42,691 bases of DNA from contig UBNE01000044.1 of assembly GCA_900466745.1 (NCBI GenBank), positions 1 to 42,691 of the forward strand. The letters are read 5' to 3'. The DNA comes from Hyphomicrobiales bacterium (GTDB lineage: Bacteria; Pseudomonadota; Alphaproteobacteria; Rhizobiales; Beijerinckiaceae). A program made the position numbers and the translations under genes. Position 1 is the first letter of the stretch; each line of letters starts with the position of its first letter. Positions 7,112-16,984 of this stretch are shown piece after piece. The notes under the pieces were generated by a model. It was not told the DNA's origin. It saw only the letters and a program-made list of their open reading frames with translations, and ran no database searches.

Positions 7112-7537
7112 TCAGCGCAGGCTGTGGCGCGGGGCCGCGATCTCGCCGCGCTGGCTGGCGCGGGCCATCTCGAAGCTGTCGGCGATGCGCCGCGCCCGGA
7201 CGATGAAGGCTTCGGCGATGTCCGGCGGGCAGAGCTCCCGCGCCGTCGCCTCGAACAGGTCGAGCCAGCGGTCGAAATGCCTGCCTTCGAGCGGCAGGAT
7301 CAGATGCGGACGCATCGGCCGGCCGTTGTAGCGGCCGGTGCGCAGCATCACGCTGCTCCAGAAATCGGTGATCTTGGCGATATGGTCGTCCCAATCCTCG
7401 ACGGCCGCCTCGAAGACGGGGCCGATCACCTCGTCCCGCCGCGCCCTTTCGTAGAAGGTGCGCACGAGCAGCCCGATCGTCGGCTCGCGCAGATCGGGAT
7501 GGGCGGCGCCGGGGCGCAGGAGGGGATTGTCGGTCAT
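7112..7537 (-). CDS. Group III truncated haemoglobin
   Basis: A 141-residue cytoplasmic haem protein that probably binds O2, NO or peroxide-derived ligands. Features of the group III (Ctb-like) fold are visible: B10 Tyr in LLVRTFYERARRDEVIGPVF, KITDFWSSVMLRTGRYNGRP, the proximal F8 His in MRPHLILPL, and G8 Trp in FDRWLDLFEA. The group II glycine motifs are not prominent, as expected for group III. I used the ATG at 7537; a GTG 27 bp upstream would add nine residues unlike the family. No redox partner is adjacent. Confidence 0.9.
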   Translation of the reverse strand: MTDNPLLRPGAAHPDLREPTIGLLVRTFYERARRDEVIGPVFEAAVEDWDDHIAKITDFWSSVMLRTGRYNGRPMRPHLILPLEGRHFDRWLDLFEATARELCPPDIAEAFIVRARRIADSFEMARASQRGEIAAPRHSLR

Positions 7538-7692
7538 CGTCGCGCGATCAGGGAGTGACTGCACCCGATATGGCGGATGCGGGCCGGTTTGGATAGGGCC
7601 GCCATTGCCGCAGCGCCCCGCCTGCCGGCCCGGGCAGGCCCGGCGCCATCCCGGGGCTCCCTGCAGGCGCCCGGGACGATGCGCGCTTGCGC

Positions 7693-8505
7693 TCAGACGG
7701 CCAGGCGCCGCCCGGCCGCGGACGGGGCGGCGCCATCGGCACGCGGGACGTCGCCGTTCTCGAGGAAAAGCCGCATCTCCTCGGCCAGCGCGAAGAAGCG
7801 GTCGCGCACCGCCTTGGCGTGCGGGTTGGCGCGCTCGATCGCCATGAAGACGTTGGGCGCGTCGTAGCGGACCATCTCGGTCGCCTGCATCAGCAGGTCG
7901 AAGCTCGCCGTGGTCATGGTCCGGGGCAGGGGTTCCATGCGGACCAGGATCTTGGCGATCAGATGGGTCAGGCCCTGCACCATCGCGACCTCGCGGTCAT
8001 GGGCGTCGGCCGTCGTCACCACGACCCTGAGCTTCAGCACATGGCGCAGGAAGGCGGCGATGCGCGGCGTGCTGCCGCCCCGGATCGGGCAGAGCGCGAT
8101 CTTGAGCCCGGCCAGCCCGCCGCGGGCGCTCTGCGGGCCGAAGAGCGGATGCGTGCCGATGATCTCGACATCCGCGGGCAGGCTCTCCTGCATGGCGCGG
8201 GCCGGGCCGAGCTTGACCGAGCCGACATCGAGCACGACGGCGCCGGCCTTGAGATGCGGGCGCAGGGCGGCGATGGCCGCGGGGATGGCCGGGACGGGCA
8301 CGGCGAGGACGACGAGGTCGCAGGCGGCGACCCCGGCCGCATCGGCCGGCCGCAGGCCCTTGCCCGACGGGTCCGGTTCGGCCGGCCGGGCCGGGTCGCA
8401 GACCCGCAGCGCGAAATGCGGCTGGAGATGGCGGGCCATCAGGCGCCCGAAGGCGCCGAAGCCCATGATGCCGATGCTGGTGACGGTTCTGATCGGGGAG
8501 GACAT
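7693..8505 (-). CDS. Prephenate/arogenate dehydrogenase family protein
   Basis: A 270-residue NAD(P)-dependent enzyme of the TyrA type, catalysing oxidative decarboxylation of prephenate (or arogenate) on the way to tyrosine. The dinucleotide-binding loop is SIGIMGFGAFGRLMARHL near residues 10-27. VVLAVPVPAIPAAI and VVLDVGSVKLGPARAM follow, then IGTHPLFGPQSA, where the His-Pro pair sits at the expected active-site position. The C-terminal helical part includes THLIAKILVRM and AIERANPHAKAVRDRFFAL. No ACT or chorismate mutase domain is fused. A strong hairpin lies 45 nt upstream of the start. NADP-dependent relatives with other substrates cannot be excluded. Confidence 0.87.
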   Translation of the reverse strand: MSSPIRTVTSIGIMGFGAFGRLMARHLQPHFALRVCDPARPAEPDPSGKGLRPADAAGVAACDLVVLAVPVPAIPAAIAALRPHLKAGAVVLDVGSVKLGPARAMQESLPADVEIIGTHPLFGPQSARGGLAGLKIALCPIRGGSTPRIAAFLRHVLKLRVVVTTADAHDREVAMVQGLTHLIAKILVRMEPLPRTMTTASFDLLMQATEMVRYDAPNVFMAIERANPHAKAVRDRFFALAEEMRLFLENGDVPRADGAAPSAAGRRLAV

Positions 8506-8549
8506 CGCTTTGATCCGGTAGGAGCCGCGATGTCGGATGAGAGCCTGAT

Positions 8550-8574
8550 TTCAACCGCCAGCGCGGCGGTTGAA
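8550..8574 (-). promoter_or_regulatory. Perfect 10-bp hairpin in the leader of the TyrA-type gene
   Basis: TTCAACCGCC and GGCGGTTGAA are perfect arms around a 5-nt loop, 45 bp before the dehydrogenase start. No T-run follows on the coding strand. It could be an operator, a transcript hairpin or the terminator of the upstream NIPSNAP gene; I saw no leader peptide rich in Tyr or Phe. Confidence 0.45.
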
Positions 8575-8675
8575 CATGGGAATGCCACCGCCTCTATGAG
8601 GACGGGGCGTAATAGCTGCGGAAGGAGGCCATCAGGCTGGTCATGGCCCGCTTAAAGCCCGCGGGGGCGGCGCTG

Positions 8676-9005
8676 TCAATCGAGCTTGGGGGAATAGTCC
8701 GTCGGTGTCAGGATGCGGTCCTCGATCGCGCCCACCATGTCGCCATGCTCGATCCGGGTGACTCGCTTGATCTCGCTCCATTCCGGGTCGGCCATGAAGC
8801 TCGCCCAGGCCCCCGTCTTGGTCTCGAGGTCGGGCCAGGCGAGGATATAGGCGAATTCGGTGCGCCCGGCGCTGGCCGTCTCCCACAGCGCCACGATCCT
8901 GAAGCCGTGGCGGTCCATGATGCGCGCGGCATGGTCGCGGAAGCGGGCATGGAAGGCCGCCTTGTTGCGCTCGAAGATCTCGTAGATGCGCAACTGGTGG
9001 ATCAT
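8676..9005 (-). CDS. NIPSNAP family protein
   Basis: A 109-residue protein with a dimeric alpha/beta-barrel (ferredoxin-like) fold. It opens MIHQLRIYEIFERNKAAFHA and continues RFRDHAARIMDRHGFRIVAL, then AYILAWPDLETKTGAWASFM and DPEWSEIKR, all typical NIPSNAP sequence. The biochemical role of bacterial NIPSNAPs is not settled. It is on the same strand as the downstream dehydrogenase (170-bp gap) and carA (128-bp gap). A perfect hairpin lies 20 bp before its start. Confidence 0.87.
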   Translation of the reverse strand: MIHQLRIYEIFERNKAAFHARFRDHAARIMDRHGFRIVALWETASAGRTEFAYILAWPDLETKTGAWASFMADPEWSEIKRVTRIEHGDMVGAIEDRILTPTDYSPKLD

Positions 9006-9024
9006 CGCTGCCTCCCGTCCCGTT

Positions 9025-9119
9025 GCTCCCGGCCGTCATGGCCGGGAGCGAAGCGGCGAAGCGATCCGGAGCCGTGAGGTCGAGCGGTTCGGACCGGTCC
9101 CGCCGGGCTGCTTCGCTCC
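9025..9119. repeat. Compound inverted-repeat element between carA and the NIPSNAP gene
   Basis: GCTCCCGGCC (9025-9034) and GGCCGGGAGC (9040-9049) are perfect 10-bp arms around GTCAT. Overlapping this, GGAGCGAAGC (9045-9054) is inverted at 9110-9119 as GCTTCGCTCC. The text GTCATGGCCGGGAGCGAAGC resembles dispersed rhizobial repeats of the kind GTCATTGCGAGCG-AAGCGAAG; a related start, GTCATTGCGAG, occurs at 7033. It may also end the carA transcript. Confidence 0.6.
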
Positions 9120-9133
9120 GCTCGCAACGGCGT

Positions 9134-10342
<1,209 letters not shown>

Positions 10343-10539
10343 GTCTATGTCTCGGTCCAGGCCGCGCCAGCGGCAGAATGCGGGGGCGGGGCTGCTGAAA
10401 TCCGCTCCGCCGGTCTGGAACGCGAGCCATAAAGAGACGGGCGCGGCCCGTCAATCGAGGCGGAGCCCGTTCCGGTCTGCTTGCATTGCAAGCCGGCCGG
10501 CGAAACGGTCTCCGTCTTGAATTGGGAGGCGGATTCACC

Positions 10540-10562
10540 GATCAGGTTTCATCGACCTGATC
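10540..10562 (+). promoter_or_regulatory. Inverted repeat upstream of yqeY
   Basis: GATCAGGT and ACCTGATC are perfect 8-bp arms around TTCATCG, ending 57 bp before the yqeY start in the carA/yqeY divergent region. It could be an operator or a 5' leader hairpin. Nothing identifies the binding protein. Confidence 0.4.
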
Positions 10563-10619
10563 CGGGCCGGCTCTCGCAGGCCGGACAGGACAAGAAGCAA
10601 GAGAAAAGGACATCTCACC

Positions 10620-11081
10620 ATGACCAGCCTGCGCGAGCGCTTCACGGCCGACATGAAGGAAGCGATGAAGGCCGGCGAGAAGGCGAAGGTCGCGGCGATC
10701 CGCCTGATCAGCGCCGCGCTGAAGGAGAAGGACATCGAGGCCCGCGGCGCCGGCAAGGGCGAGGCCACGCCCGACGAGATCCTCGCCATGCTGCAGAAGA
10801 TGATCAAGCAGCGCCAGGAATCGATCGCGATCTACGACGCCAACGGCCGCCCGGAACTGGCCGAGGGCGAGCGCGCCGAGGTCGCGGTGATCTCCGCCTA
10901 TCTGCCCAGGCAGATGTCGGAGGAGGAGGTCAAGGCCGCGATCGACAAGGCCATCGCCGAGACCGGCGCGGCGGGCGTCAAGGACATGGGCAAGGTCATC
11001 GGCGTGTTGCGCGCGGCCTATGCCGGCCAGATGGATTTCGGCAAGGCGAGCCCGCTGGTGAAGGCGGCGCTCGGCGGCTGA
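10620..11081 (+). CDS. GatB/YqeY domain-containing protein
   Basis: A 153-residue helical protein of the YqeY family, related to the tail domain of the GatB amidotransferase subunit that contacts tRNA. Typical sequence includes LRERFTADMKEAMKAGEKAK near the start, RLISAALKEKDIEARG, IKQRQESIAIYDANGRPELA, and EVAVISAYLPRQMSEEEV. The C-terminal part VKDMGKVIGVLRAAYAGQMD with FGKASPLVKAAL is the conserved tail. Function remains uncertain; a tRNA-linked role is assumed from homology. AGAAAAGGAC precedes the ATG. It begins the yqeY-dnaG-rpoD block, here interrupted by an opposing vapBC pair. Confidence 0.93.
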   Translation: MTSLRERFTADMKEAMKAGEKAKVAAIRLISAALKEKDIEARGAGKGEATPDEILAMLQKMIKQRQESIAIYDANGRPELAEGERAEVAVISAYLPRQMSEEEVKAAIDKAIAETGAAGVKDMGKVIGVLRAAYAGQMDFGKASPLVKAALGG

Positions 11082-11102
11082 GCGGGCGGGAACGGGCGGG
11101 CT

Positions 11103-11492
11103 TCAGGCCCGCTCGATATCCGTCCCGGCGAAGTCGTCGCCCTTGTAGAGCAATGGCCAGCCGCGTGCCTTTGCCAGGGCATAGGCGGCGCAATCGCCCA
11201 TGCTGAGGCGGGCGGGGTGGCGGCCCTTGCCGTAGCGGCCATAGGCCTCGAAGGCGAGATCGGAGAGAGCTTCGTCGAAGGGGATTATGTCTATGCGTTC
11301 CCGCATCAGGAAATCGGGGACCGTTTCCGGTGCCATGCTCTTGGTGAAGCTCAGGACCAGTCGGGCTTCAAGCACATTCACGCTGGTGATGATGCGTCGC
11401 GTTGCCGATGACAGTGCGACGACGAATGCATCCGCTTCCGGCTCCAGCGCGATTATGGCCACGACGGCAGAGGCATTGACGACGAGATTCAC
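11103..11492 (-). CDS. vapC: VapC-type PIN-domain toxin with altered active site
   Basis: A 129-residue PIN-domain protein; VapC toxins are Mg-dependent endoribonucleases that stop translation by cutting RNA. It starts MNLVVNASAVVAI where the family has VVDxSA, so the first catalytic Asp is replaced by Asn (codon AAT, residue 6). The other acidic residues are in place: Glu42 in NVLEARLVL, Asp100 in LSMGDCAAYALAKARG and Asp119 in LLYKGDDFAGTDI. The GTG start overlaps the antitoxin stop by 4 bp (GTGA), indicating coupled translation. The substitution may weaken or abolish cleavage. The fold assignment is secure; toxin activity is not. Confidence 0.88.
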   Translation of the reverse strand: MNLVVNASAVVAIIALEPEADAFVVALSSATRRIITSVNVLEARLVLSFTKSMAPETVPDFLMRERIDIIPFDEALSDLAFEAYGRYGKGRHPARLSMGDCAAYALAKARGWPLLYKGDDFAGTDIERA

Positions 11493-11764
11493 CAGAAGCC
11501 ATTCTCGTCATAACCGATAGCATCATCCATCTCCGGTTTGGTCATGGAATGCTCGGTCGGTTTGATGCCATACTTCCTGTAGAATTCCGCCATACGAACT
11601 CTGCCTTCCGCCACGCGCCGCGCCTTCTCCTCCTCGGACAATTCGTCCTTGTCGAGCTCGCTCCTGACGGCCTGACGCACGGCTTCCGTCAAGCTCAGGC
11701 CGCGGCGGCGCGCGAGCAGGCGTACCGCCTCCTCGGTCTCGCGGTCCTTGATGTTGAGCGCCAT
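11489..11764 (-). CDS. vapB: VapB-type antitoxin (Rv0623-like)
   Basis: A 91-residue antitoxin. The N-terminal ribbon-helix-helix segment MALNIKDRETEEAVRLLARR, then RGLSLTEAVRQAVRSEL, is typical of the Rv0623-like antitoxin family. The C-terminal tail ending GYDENGFW is the part that usually wraps the toxin active site. AGAAAAGGAAG stands 6 bp before the ATG, a strong ribosome binding site fitting higher antitoxin synthesis. It should also repress its own promoter. The pair lies antisense in the gap between yqeY and dnaG. Confidence 0.87.
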   Translation of the reverse strand: MALNIKDRETEEAVRLLARRRGLSLTEAVRQAVRSELDKDELSEEEKARRVAEGRVRMAEFYRKYGIKPTEHSMTKPEMDDAIGYDENGFW

Positions 11765-11887
11765 GGCTTTCTTCCTTTTCTCCGATTTTCTTTACCAGAT
11801 GGGGAGCGCTGTGGATATCGTCCATAAGCCCGGCTCCGGACGTCCCGGCGGTTGGCAAGCGGCGTCGCAAGGACCAGATAGAACCCC

Positions 11888-13783
11888 ATGAAATTCCCGC
11901 CCTCCGTCCTTGAGGAGATCAAGGCGCGGCTGCCGGTCTCGGCGGTCGTGGGCAAGCGCGTGCGCCTGCAGAAGGCCGGGCGCGAATGGAAGGGGCTCTC
12001 GCCCTTCAACGCGGAGAAGACGCCCTCCTTCTTCGTCAACGACCAGAAGGCCTCGTTCTTCGATTTCTCCTCGGGCAAGAACGGCGACATCTTCAAGTTC
12101 GTGATGGAGACCGAGGGGCTCTCCTTCCCGGAGGCGGTCGAGAAGCTCGCCGCCGAGGCCGGCGTGACGCTGCCGCGGATCACGCAGGAGGCGCAGGTCC
12201 AGGAGGAGAAGCGCAAGGGCCTGCACGAGGTGGTGGAGCTCGCCGCGCAGTTCTTCGAGGCCGAGCTGATGGGCGAGCGCGGCGCCGCCGCCCGGCGCTA
12301 TCTCGCCTCAAGAGGGCTCGACGGCGAGGCGCGCGCGCGCTTCCGCCTCGGCTACGGCCCGGCCGACCGCTTCGCCCTGCGCGACCATCTGGCGGGGAAG
12401 GGCGTCCCGGCCGAGCTGATGATGGAGGCGGGGCTGCTCGTGCATGGCGAGGAGATCGCGGTGCCCTATGACCGCTTCCGCGACCGCGTGATGTTCCCGA
12501 TCCACGATGCGCGCGGCCGCGTCGTCGCCTTCGGCGGGCGGGCGATGAGCGCCGAGGTCGCGGCGAAATACCTGAACTCGCCGGAGACGCCGCTCTTCCA
12601 CAAGGGCCGCCTGCTGTTCAACCACCACAATGCCCGCAAGGCCTCGCACGACACCGGGCAGGTGATCGTCGTCGAGGGCTATGTCGACGTCATCGCCATG
12701 TCGCTCTCGGGCTTTCTGCAGACGGTGGCGCCGCTCGGCACGGCCCTGACCGAGGACCAGCTCGGCCTGCTCTGGCGCATGGCCGACGAGCCGGTGATCT
12801 GCCTCGACGGCGACAAGGCCGGGCGCAAGGCCGCGAGCCGCGCCATCGACCTGGCCCTGCCGCTGCTGGAGCCGGGCAAGTCGCTCTCCTTCGCCTTGCT
12901 GCCGGAGGGGCAGGACCCGGACGATCTCGCCCGTTCCGGCGGGCGGCAGGCGATCGCGGAGGTGGTCGCGGCGGCGCGCCCGCTGGTCGACATGCTCTGG
13001 CAGCGCGAGGTCGAGGCCGGCCCGCTCGACACGCCCGAGCGCCGCGCCGCCTTCGAGCGGCGGCTGAAGGAGCCTCTGGCGCAGATCCGCGACGAGACCA
13101 CCCGCAAGCATTATCGCCGCGAGATGGACGAGCGGCTGGCGCAGCTCTTCGCCAGCGCCGCCCCGGCGCGGAGCGAGCGCGGCGGGCGGGACGGCCATTT
13201 CCAGCGCGGCGCGCGCGGCGGCGCGGGGCGCGGCGGCTTCCGGCAGGTCCCGCCCTGGCTCGCCGGACCCTTGAGGGCGTCGAGCGCGCTGACCCAGTCG
13301 CGGCTGGTGACGAAGCTGCGCGGCGAGGATGCGCGCGAGGCCTTCATCCTGCTGGCATTGGCGAGCCATCCCGCGCTCATCCTGCGCTGTGTCGACGAGA
13401 TCGCGGAACTGTCGCTCGACGGTCCGGCGGCCGAGCGCCTGCGGCAGGCGCTGCTCGACGCGGTGGAGGACACGCTCGACCGCGAGACGCTGGCGAATCG
13501 CCTCGCCCAGCCACGGGTGCGCGAGGCCTACAACCAGCTCATGGCCGTGACCGGGCCTGCGGAGCGGAGGAAACTGGCGCAAGATGCTGATCCTGAATCG
13601 GTTTTCGACTCGATTCATCAGGCGCTCGTCTTGCATCATCGCGCACGGACGCTAAATAGCGAGTTGAGAGCAGCCGAGCGCGCATTGGCTGACGAAGCGA
13701 CCGAAGCCAATTTCGCCTGGATCAAGGATGTGAAGGCCCGCCTCGAGACGATCGAAGGCACCGAGGCCATGTCCGAGGATTGA
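11888..13783 (+). CDS. dnaG: DNA primase DnaG lacking zinc ligands
   Basis: Synthesises RNA primers at the replication fork with DnaB helicase. Length is 631 residues. The N-terminal CHC2 region is clear (LSPFNAEKTPSFFVND, then FFDFSSGKNGDIF), but the four ligand positions of the Cys-x2-His-x17-Cys-x2-Cys finger are Ser38, Asn41, Asp59 and Ser62, so zinc cannot be held in the usual way. The RNA polymerase and Toprim parts look intact: YLNSPETPLFHKGRLLFN, VIVVEGYVDVIAMS with the catalytic Glu, and CLDGDKAGRKAA with the metal-binding Asp. An Arg/Gly-rich linker (GGRDGHFQRGARGGAGRGG) precedes the DnaB-interacting C-terminal domain. Codons near 13580-13710 are atypical. rpoD follows 197 bp downstream. 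Confidence 0.95.
   Translation: MKFPPSVLEEIKARLPVSAVVGKRVRLQKAGREWKGLSPFNAEKTPSFFVNDQKASFFDFSSGKNGDIFKFVMETEGLSFPEAVEKLAAEAGVTLPRITQEAQVQEEKRKGLHEVVELAAQFFEAELMGERGAAARRYLASRGLDGEARARFRLGYGPADRFALRDHLAGKGVPAELMMEAGLLVHGEEIAVPYDRFRDRVMFPIHDARGRVVAFGGRAMSAEVAAKYLNSPETPLFHKGRLLFNHHNARKASHDTGQVIVVEGYVDVIAMSLSGFLQTVAPLGTALTEDQLGLLWRMADEPVICLDGDKAGRKAASRAIDLALPLLEPGKSLSFALLPEGQDPDDLARSGGRQAIAEVVAAARPLVDMLWQREVEAGPLDTPERRAAFERRLKEPLAQIRDETTRKHYRREMDERLAQLFASAAPARSERGGRDGHFQRGARGGAGRGGFRQVPPWLAGPLRASSALTQSRLVTKLRGEDAREAFILLALASHPALILRCVDEIAELSLDGPAAERLRQALLDAVEDTLDRETLANRLAQPRVREAYNQLMAVTGPAERRKLAQDADPESVFDSIHQALVLHHRARTLNSELRAAERALADEATEANFAWIKDVKARLETIEGTEAMSED
13594..13617 (+). repeat. Palindrome inside the 3' part of dnaG
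   Basis: TGAATCG and CGATTCA are perfect arms around a 10-nt loop, within a stretch using TTG, GCA, CTA, AGA and GCT codons that the rest of dnaG largely avoids. It may be a palindromic element accommodated in frame, or chance. Confidence 0.35.
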
Positions 13784-13980
13784 AGCCCAGCGAATGGCGG
13801 GAGCCGTCCGATGCGCGTGCAAGCTGCCGGGTGGTTCACGATTCGTCAACGACGTTGCGTGCCATCTGCAGGTGAGTGATTTGGGTGGGTGAGCGCGCCG
13901 GGCCTGCGGTCGCGCCGCCCTTTTATGCGTCGGTAGATGGCTTCGCGGTCATGGCCGGCGCGAGTGCGGAGCGCTGATTG

Positions 13981-15996
<2,016 letters not shown>

Positions 15997-16001
15997 GAGC
16001 G

Positions 16002-16028
16002 AAAAGGGCGCCTCCGGCGCCCTTTTTC
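16002..16028. terminator. Intrinsic terminator after rpoD, probably bidirectional
   Basis: AAAAGGGCGCC and GGCGCCCTTTT pair perfectly across a TCC loop, followed by further T. The A-run on the other side becomes a T-run on the minus strand, so it can also end the opposing DUF2798 transcript. Confidence 0.93.
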
Positions 16029-16051
16029 GTGGTGGGGCCGGGGCGCGGGGC

Positions 16052-16303
16052 TCAGGCCGGCGGCGCGACGACGACGGCGACCAGCCGCCGGACGAGCGGC
16101 AGCACGAGCAGCAGCGTCGGAAAGGCGACGATCCAGGACAGGGCCCAGGATTCCGGCCAGGTCCACAGGAACGCGGCCGTCGGGCCGAGTGCCTTGAGCG
16201 TGGAGATGCCGGAGACGACGAAGGTCATCAGCACGGACAGGATGAAGGGCATCACCACCGCGGCGTAGCGGGCCGGGAGGCGACGGAAGGCAAGGCGAGA
16301 CAT
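16052..16303 (-). CDS. DUF2798 family membrane protein
   Basis: An 83-residue protein with two membrane helices, YAAVVMPFILSVLMTFVVSG and ALSWIVAFPTLLLVLPLVRR. The MPFILSVLMTFVVSGISTLK segment and the LSWIVAFPT motif identify DUF2798. Function is unknown in the family. It converges with rpoD across a shared terminator. The start lies just after a basic N-terminus (MSRLAFRRLPARY), consistent with insertion with the N-terminus inside. Confidence 0.87.
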   Translation of the reverse strand: MSRLAFRRLPARYAAVVMPFILSVLMTFVVSGISTLKALGPTAAFLWTWPESWALSWIVAFPTLLLVLPLVRRLVAVVVAPPA

Positions 16304-16565
16304 GATTCAGGCTTTCGCAAGTGGCAGGCCGTTCGGAGCATCCGGGGCGGCCTTGGCCGGTGGATGCGTTGCCTGACGTGAGACGCTTACGAACGGGGAC
16401 GAAGCCCGATGGCCGCTCCATAGTCGATCGGGTGCGGATTGCCAAGGGTGCCCGGGCGGGCGCGCCGGGGGGATGTGCGCTCCGGCAATGCGCGCCCGAC
16501 TTGGCAGAGGCGGGCGGGGCGGCTACTGCTCCGGCATCGCAGCATCGCCGCTGGAGGAGAGCCGT

Positions 16566-16853
16566 ATGTCCTTCCTGAAATCGCTGTTCGGCGGCCGCAA
16601 GCCGGCCGAGGACAAGCCGGCCGGGCCAGTGAAGAGCATCGAGCACAACGGCTTCGCCATCCATGCCACGCCCTATCAGGAGGGCGGCCAGTACCAGCTC
16701 TGCGGGGTCATCGAGAAGGTGGTCGACGGCGAGACGAGAAGCCACCGCTTCATCCGCGCCGACCGTTTCCCCGGGCTGGCGGAGGCCGCCGACTTCACGC
16801 TGATCAAGGGCCAGCAGATCGTCGACATGGAAGGCGAGCGCATCTTCCGCTGA
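16566..16853 (+). CDS. HlyU family protein
   Basis: A 95-residue protein resembling HlyU: MSFLKSLFGGRKPAEDKPAG, then EHNGFAIHATPYQEGGQYQL and CGVIEKVVDGETRSHRFIRA, with FPGLAEAADFTLIKGQQIVD near the end. These are the hallmark segments of this short family, which databases call HlyU transcriptional regulators although it is distinct from the winged-helix HlyU of Vibrio. No DNA-binding motif is visible. GGAGGAGA before the ATG is a strong ribosome binding site. Confidence 0.85.
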   Translation: MSFLKSLFGGRKPAEDKPAGPVKSIEHNGFAIHATPYQEGGQYQLCGVIEKVVDGETRSHRFIRADRFPGLAEAADFTLIKGQQIVDMEGERIFR

Positions 16854-16890
16854 GCGCCCGCCGCGGCGGGCGGCTCGATGCGCCGCCCTT

Positions 16891-16940
16891 GCATCGGCAG
16901 CCCCCGAAAACCGCATCCCACTTTCCGGCACGATGCTCTA
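16891..16940 (+). repeat. Dispersed ~50-bp intergenic repeat, copy B
   Basis: Begins GCATCGGC and ends CGATGCTCTA with core CCCCCGAAAACCGC and CCCACTTTCC. It matches copy A (2863-2912) at 41 of 50 positions, without gaps. It ends 44 bp before an MFS gene start; like copy A it is oriented with the downstream gene. Confidence 0.75.
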
Positions 16941-16984
16941 ATGCTGGCTCGGAAGGCCGCTTCCAAGCCGGCCGCCGAGGAAGC

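Noticed and set aside
13978..13980. TTG as the rpoD start
   Set aside because: The adjacent ATG at 13981 is a better start and changes only one residue.
16304..16565. 262-bp gap between DUF2798 and HlyU genes
   Set aside because: I looked for a small gene, RNA or strong hairpin and found nothing convincing; it probably contains only divergent promoters.
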